Assembly (NCBI RefSeq): GCF_035989285.1
Contig: NZ_CP108513.1
Coordinates: forward strand, 8,122,001-8,186,000
Direction of reading: 5' to 3'
From: Streptomyces sp. NBC_01235
GTDB lineage: Bacteria; Actinomycetota; Actinomycetes; Streptomycetales; Streptomycetaceae
Length of the DNA: 64,000 nucleotides
This document shows, piece by piece, positions 62,471 through 64,000 of the stretch. Positions within the stretch are counted from its first letter, which is position 1; the number at the start of each line of letters is the position of its first letter. Below the pieces are notes generated by a model. It saw only the letters and a program-made list of their open reading frames with translations, did no database searches and was not told the origin of the DNA. The position numbers and the translations under genes were made by a program.

Positions 62471-64000
62471 ATGGCACGCGGCAAGCTTCGGATCTACCTC
62501 GGTGCGGCACCGGGCGTGGGCAAGACGTACGCGATGCTGTCCGAGGCGCACCGGCGGGTGGAGCGCGGTACGGACTGCGTCGTGGCGTTCGTGGAGCACC
62601 ACGGGCGGCAGCGCACCGAGGTGCTGTCGCACGGGCTGGAGCAGGTTACGCGTCGCGAGCTGGAGTACCGGGGCGGCGTCTTCCCCGAGATGGACGTGGA
62701 CGCGGTCCTGGCCCGCGTCCCGCAGGTCGCCCTGGTGGACGAGCTCGCCCACACGAACGTCCCGGGCTCGCGCAACGCCAAGCGCTGGCAGGACGTGGAG
62801 GAACTGCTCGCGGCCGGCGTCGACGTGGTCTCGACGGTGAACATCCAGCATCTGGAGTCCCTCGGCGACGTCGTGGAGTCGATCACGGGGGTGCGGCAGC
62901 AGGAGACCGTGCCCGACGAGTTCGTCCGGCGCGCCGACCAGGTCGAGCTGGTGGACATGTCACCCGAGGCGCTGCGGCGGCGGATGGCACACGGCAACAT
63001 CTACAAGCCGGACAAGGTCGACGCAGCCCTGTCCAACTACTTCCGGCCCGGAAACCTCACCGCTCTGCGGGAGCTGGCCCTGCTGTGGGTGGCCGACCGG
63101 GTAGACGAGTACCTGAAGCAGTACCGCAGCGAGCACCGGGTGTCGGCGATCTGGGGTTCGCGCGAGCGGATCGTTGTCGGGCTGACCGGCGGCCCGGAGG
63201 GGCGCACCCTGATCCGGCGGGCGGCGCGGCTGGCGGAGAAGGGCGCGGGCGGCGAGGTGCTGGCCGTGTACATCGCGCGCAGTGACGGGCTGACCTCGGC
63301 CTCGCCCAAGGAGCTGGCGCTCCAGCGCACCCTCGTGGAGGACCTGGGCGGCACCTTCCATCACGTGGTCGGCGACGACATACCGGCCGCGCTGCTCGAC
63401 TTCGCCCGAGGGGTGAACGCCACGCAGATCGTGCTCGGTTCCTCGCGCCGCAAGGCGTGGCAGTACGTCTTCGGACCCGGAGTCGGTGCGACGGTCGCCC
63501 GCGAGTCGGGGTCCGACCTCGACGTGCACATCGTCACCCACGACGAGGTCGCCAAGGGGCGCGGGCTGCCGGTGGCCCGGGGCGCCCGGCTCGGGCGGGC
63601 CCGGATCATCTGGGGCTGGCTGGTCGGAGTGGCGGGCCCGGCACTGCTGGCGGTGCTGCTGAACTCCGTCCATCTCGGCCTCGCCAACGACATGCTGCTG
63701 TTCCTGGCGGTGACCGTGGCGGCGGCGCTGCTCGGCGGGCTGCTGCCCGCGCTGGCCTCGGCGGCCGTGGGCTCGCTCCTGCTGAACTACTTCTACACAC
63801 CGCCCCTGCACAGATGGACGATCGCCGACCCGAAGAACATCGTCGCCATCGTGATCTTCGTCGGGGTGGGGGTCTCGGTGGCGTCGGTGGTGGACCTGGC
63901 GGCCCGGCGTACGCATCAGGCGGCCCGGTTGCGGGCCGAGTCGGAGATCCTCTCCTACCTGGCGGGCAACGTGCTGCGGGGTGAGACCAGCCTGGAGGCG
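62471..64000 (+). CDS. kdpD: Osmosensitive K+ channel sensor kinase KdpD, N-terminal part (truncated by window edge)
   Basis: The visible 510 residues start with the KdpD domain: Walker A-like IYLGAAPGVGKTYAML (about 8-23), Walker B ALVDELAHTNVPGS (about 89-102) and VSTVNIQHLESL. A universal-stress-protein-like domain follows (about 230-350). Three to four membrane spans begin near IIWGWLVGVAGPALLAVLL (about 379). The C-terminal kinase core lies beyond the window. KdpD responds to K+ limitation and, in several bacteria, to c-di-AMP, and activates the KdpFABC K+ pump through KdpE. A TAAGGT lies at 62424-62429. Confidence 0.95.
   Translation, partial: MARGKLRIYLGAAPGVGKTYAMLSEAHRRVERGTDCVVAFVEHHGRQRTEVLSHGLEQVTRRELEYRGGVFPEMDVDAVLARVPQVALVDELAHTNVPGSRNAKRWQDVEELLAAGVDVVSTVNIQHLESLGDVVESITGVRQQETVPDEFVRRADQVELVDMSPEALRRRMAHGNIYKPDKVDAALSNYFRPGNLTALRELALLWVADRVDEYLKQYRSEHRVSAIWGSRERIVVGLTGGPEGRTLIRRAARLAEKGAGGEVLAVYIARSDGLTSASPKELALQRTLVEDLGGTFHHVVGDDIPAALLDFARGVNATQIVLGSSRRKAWQYVFGPGVGATVARESGSDLDVHIVTHDEVAKGRGLPVARGARLGRARIIWGWLVGVAGPALLAVLLNSVHLGLANDMLLFLAVTVAAALLGGLLPALASAAVGSLLLNYFYTPPLHRWTIADPKNIVAIVIFVGVGVSVASVVDLAARRTHQAARLRAESEILSYLAGNVLRGETSLEA

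Overview
The window is a stretch of chromosome from a Streptomyces species. The DNA is very GC-rich, with G or C at most third codon positions and frequent GTG starts. It carries genes diagnostic of the genus in a conserved order: whiH, hrdB, a secreted trypsin-like protease, parE, parC, ptsH, sepH, cutRS and kdpD. Apart from a short patch of small accessory genes near 30-31 kb it reads as core chromosome. I see no insertion sequence, prophage, CRISPR array, rRNA or tRNA gene.

Layout. 1-8.3 kb: the start of a RecQ-like helicase (cut by the window edge), a DUF4192 protein, a glycogen-debranching-like protein, an NrtR-like Nudix regulator and an ABC ATPase-permease fusion. 8.4-15.9 kb: sporulation regulator whiH, principal sigma factor hrdB, a serine protease, a small DUF7455 protein, topoisomerase IV subunit B (parE) and a membrane protein. 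15.9-20 kb: a NarL-type two-component pair, then a DUF485/sodium-solute symporter pair resembling acetate permeases. 20-26.2 kb: an SsuABC-like ABC transporter operon flanked by two paralogous CitB-type response regulators, only one of which has a kinase beside it. 26.3-30 kb: a sucrase/ferredoxin-like gene with an iron box, then two divergent citrate-synthase genes, one of which carries an N-terminal helix-turn-helix. 30-32.5 kb: two small genes and a CobW-type GTPase. 32.5-39 kb: parC, two M16 peptidases, and an M23 peptidase behind a ydaO (c-di-AMP) riboswitch. 39-46 kb: a GntR regulator, HPr (ptsH) with a DasR-type operator, a GNAT/acyl-CoA-synthetase protein acetyltransferase, DUF5998, a phosphodiesterase and thymidine kinase. 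46-54 kb: a VOC protein, a sulfurtransferase, sepH, an aldonolactone oxidase with an MFS transporter, an iron box, ferrochelatase and inositol monophosphatase. 54-64 kb: cutRS, small zinc-finger-like and uncharacterised proteins, a thioesterase, dUTPase, DUF3710, a secreted alginate-lyase-like protein and the N-terminal half of KdpD.

Functionally the window mixes housekeeping genes (sigma factor, topoisomerase IV, nucleotide metabolism, heme) with development genes (whiH, sepH) and envelope or nutrient sensing. Several promoters look leaderless, with a -10 about 7 nt before the start codon. Gene ends are often marked by strong GC-rich hairpins without U-tracts, which is usual for Streptomyces.

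The most interesting candidate system is at 27.4-29.9 kb. A citrate-synthase-like protein with a DNA-binding N-terminus keeps two catalytic histidines but shows no aspartate in the usual catalytic segment. It is transcribed divergently from an apparently intact citrate/methylcitrate synthase across a 97-bp AT-rich spacer holding three TTGA-N-TCAA elements. This could be a metabolite-sensing repressor or activator built from an enzyme fold. A second candidate is the neighbouring transporter locus with two response regulators and one kinase, where CTCTTG-type inverted repeats lie upstream of both divergent units.
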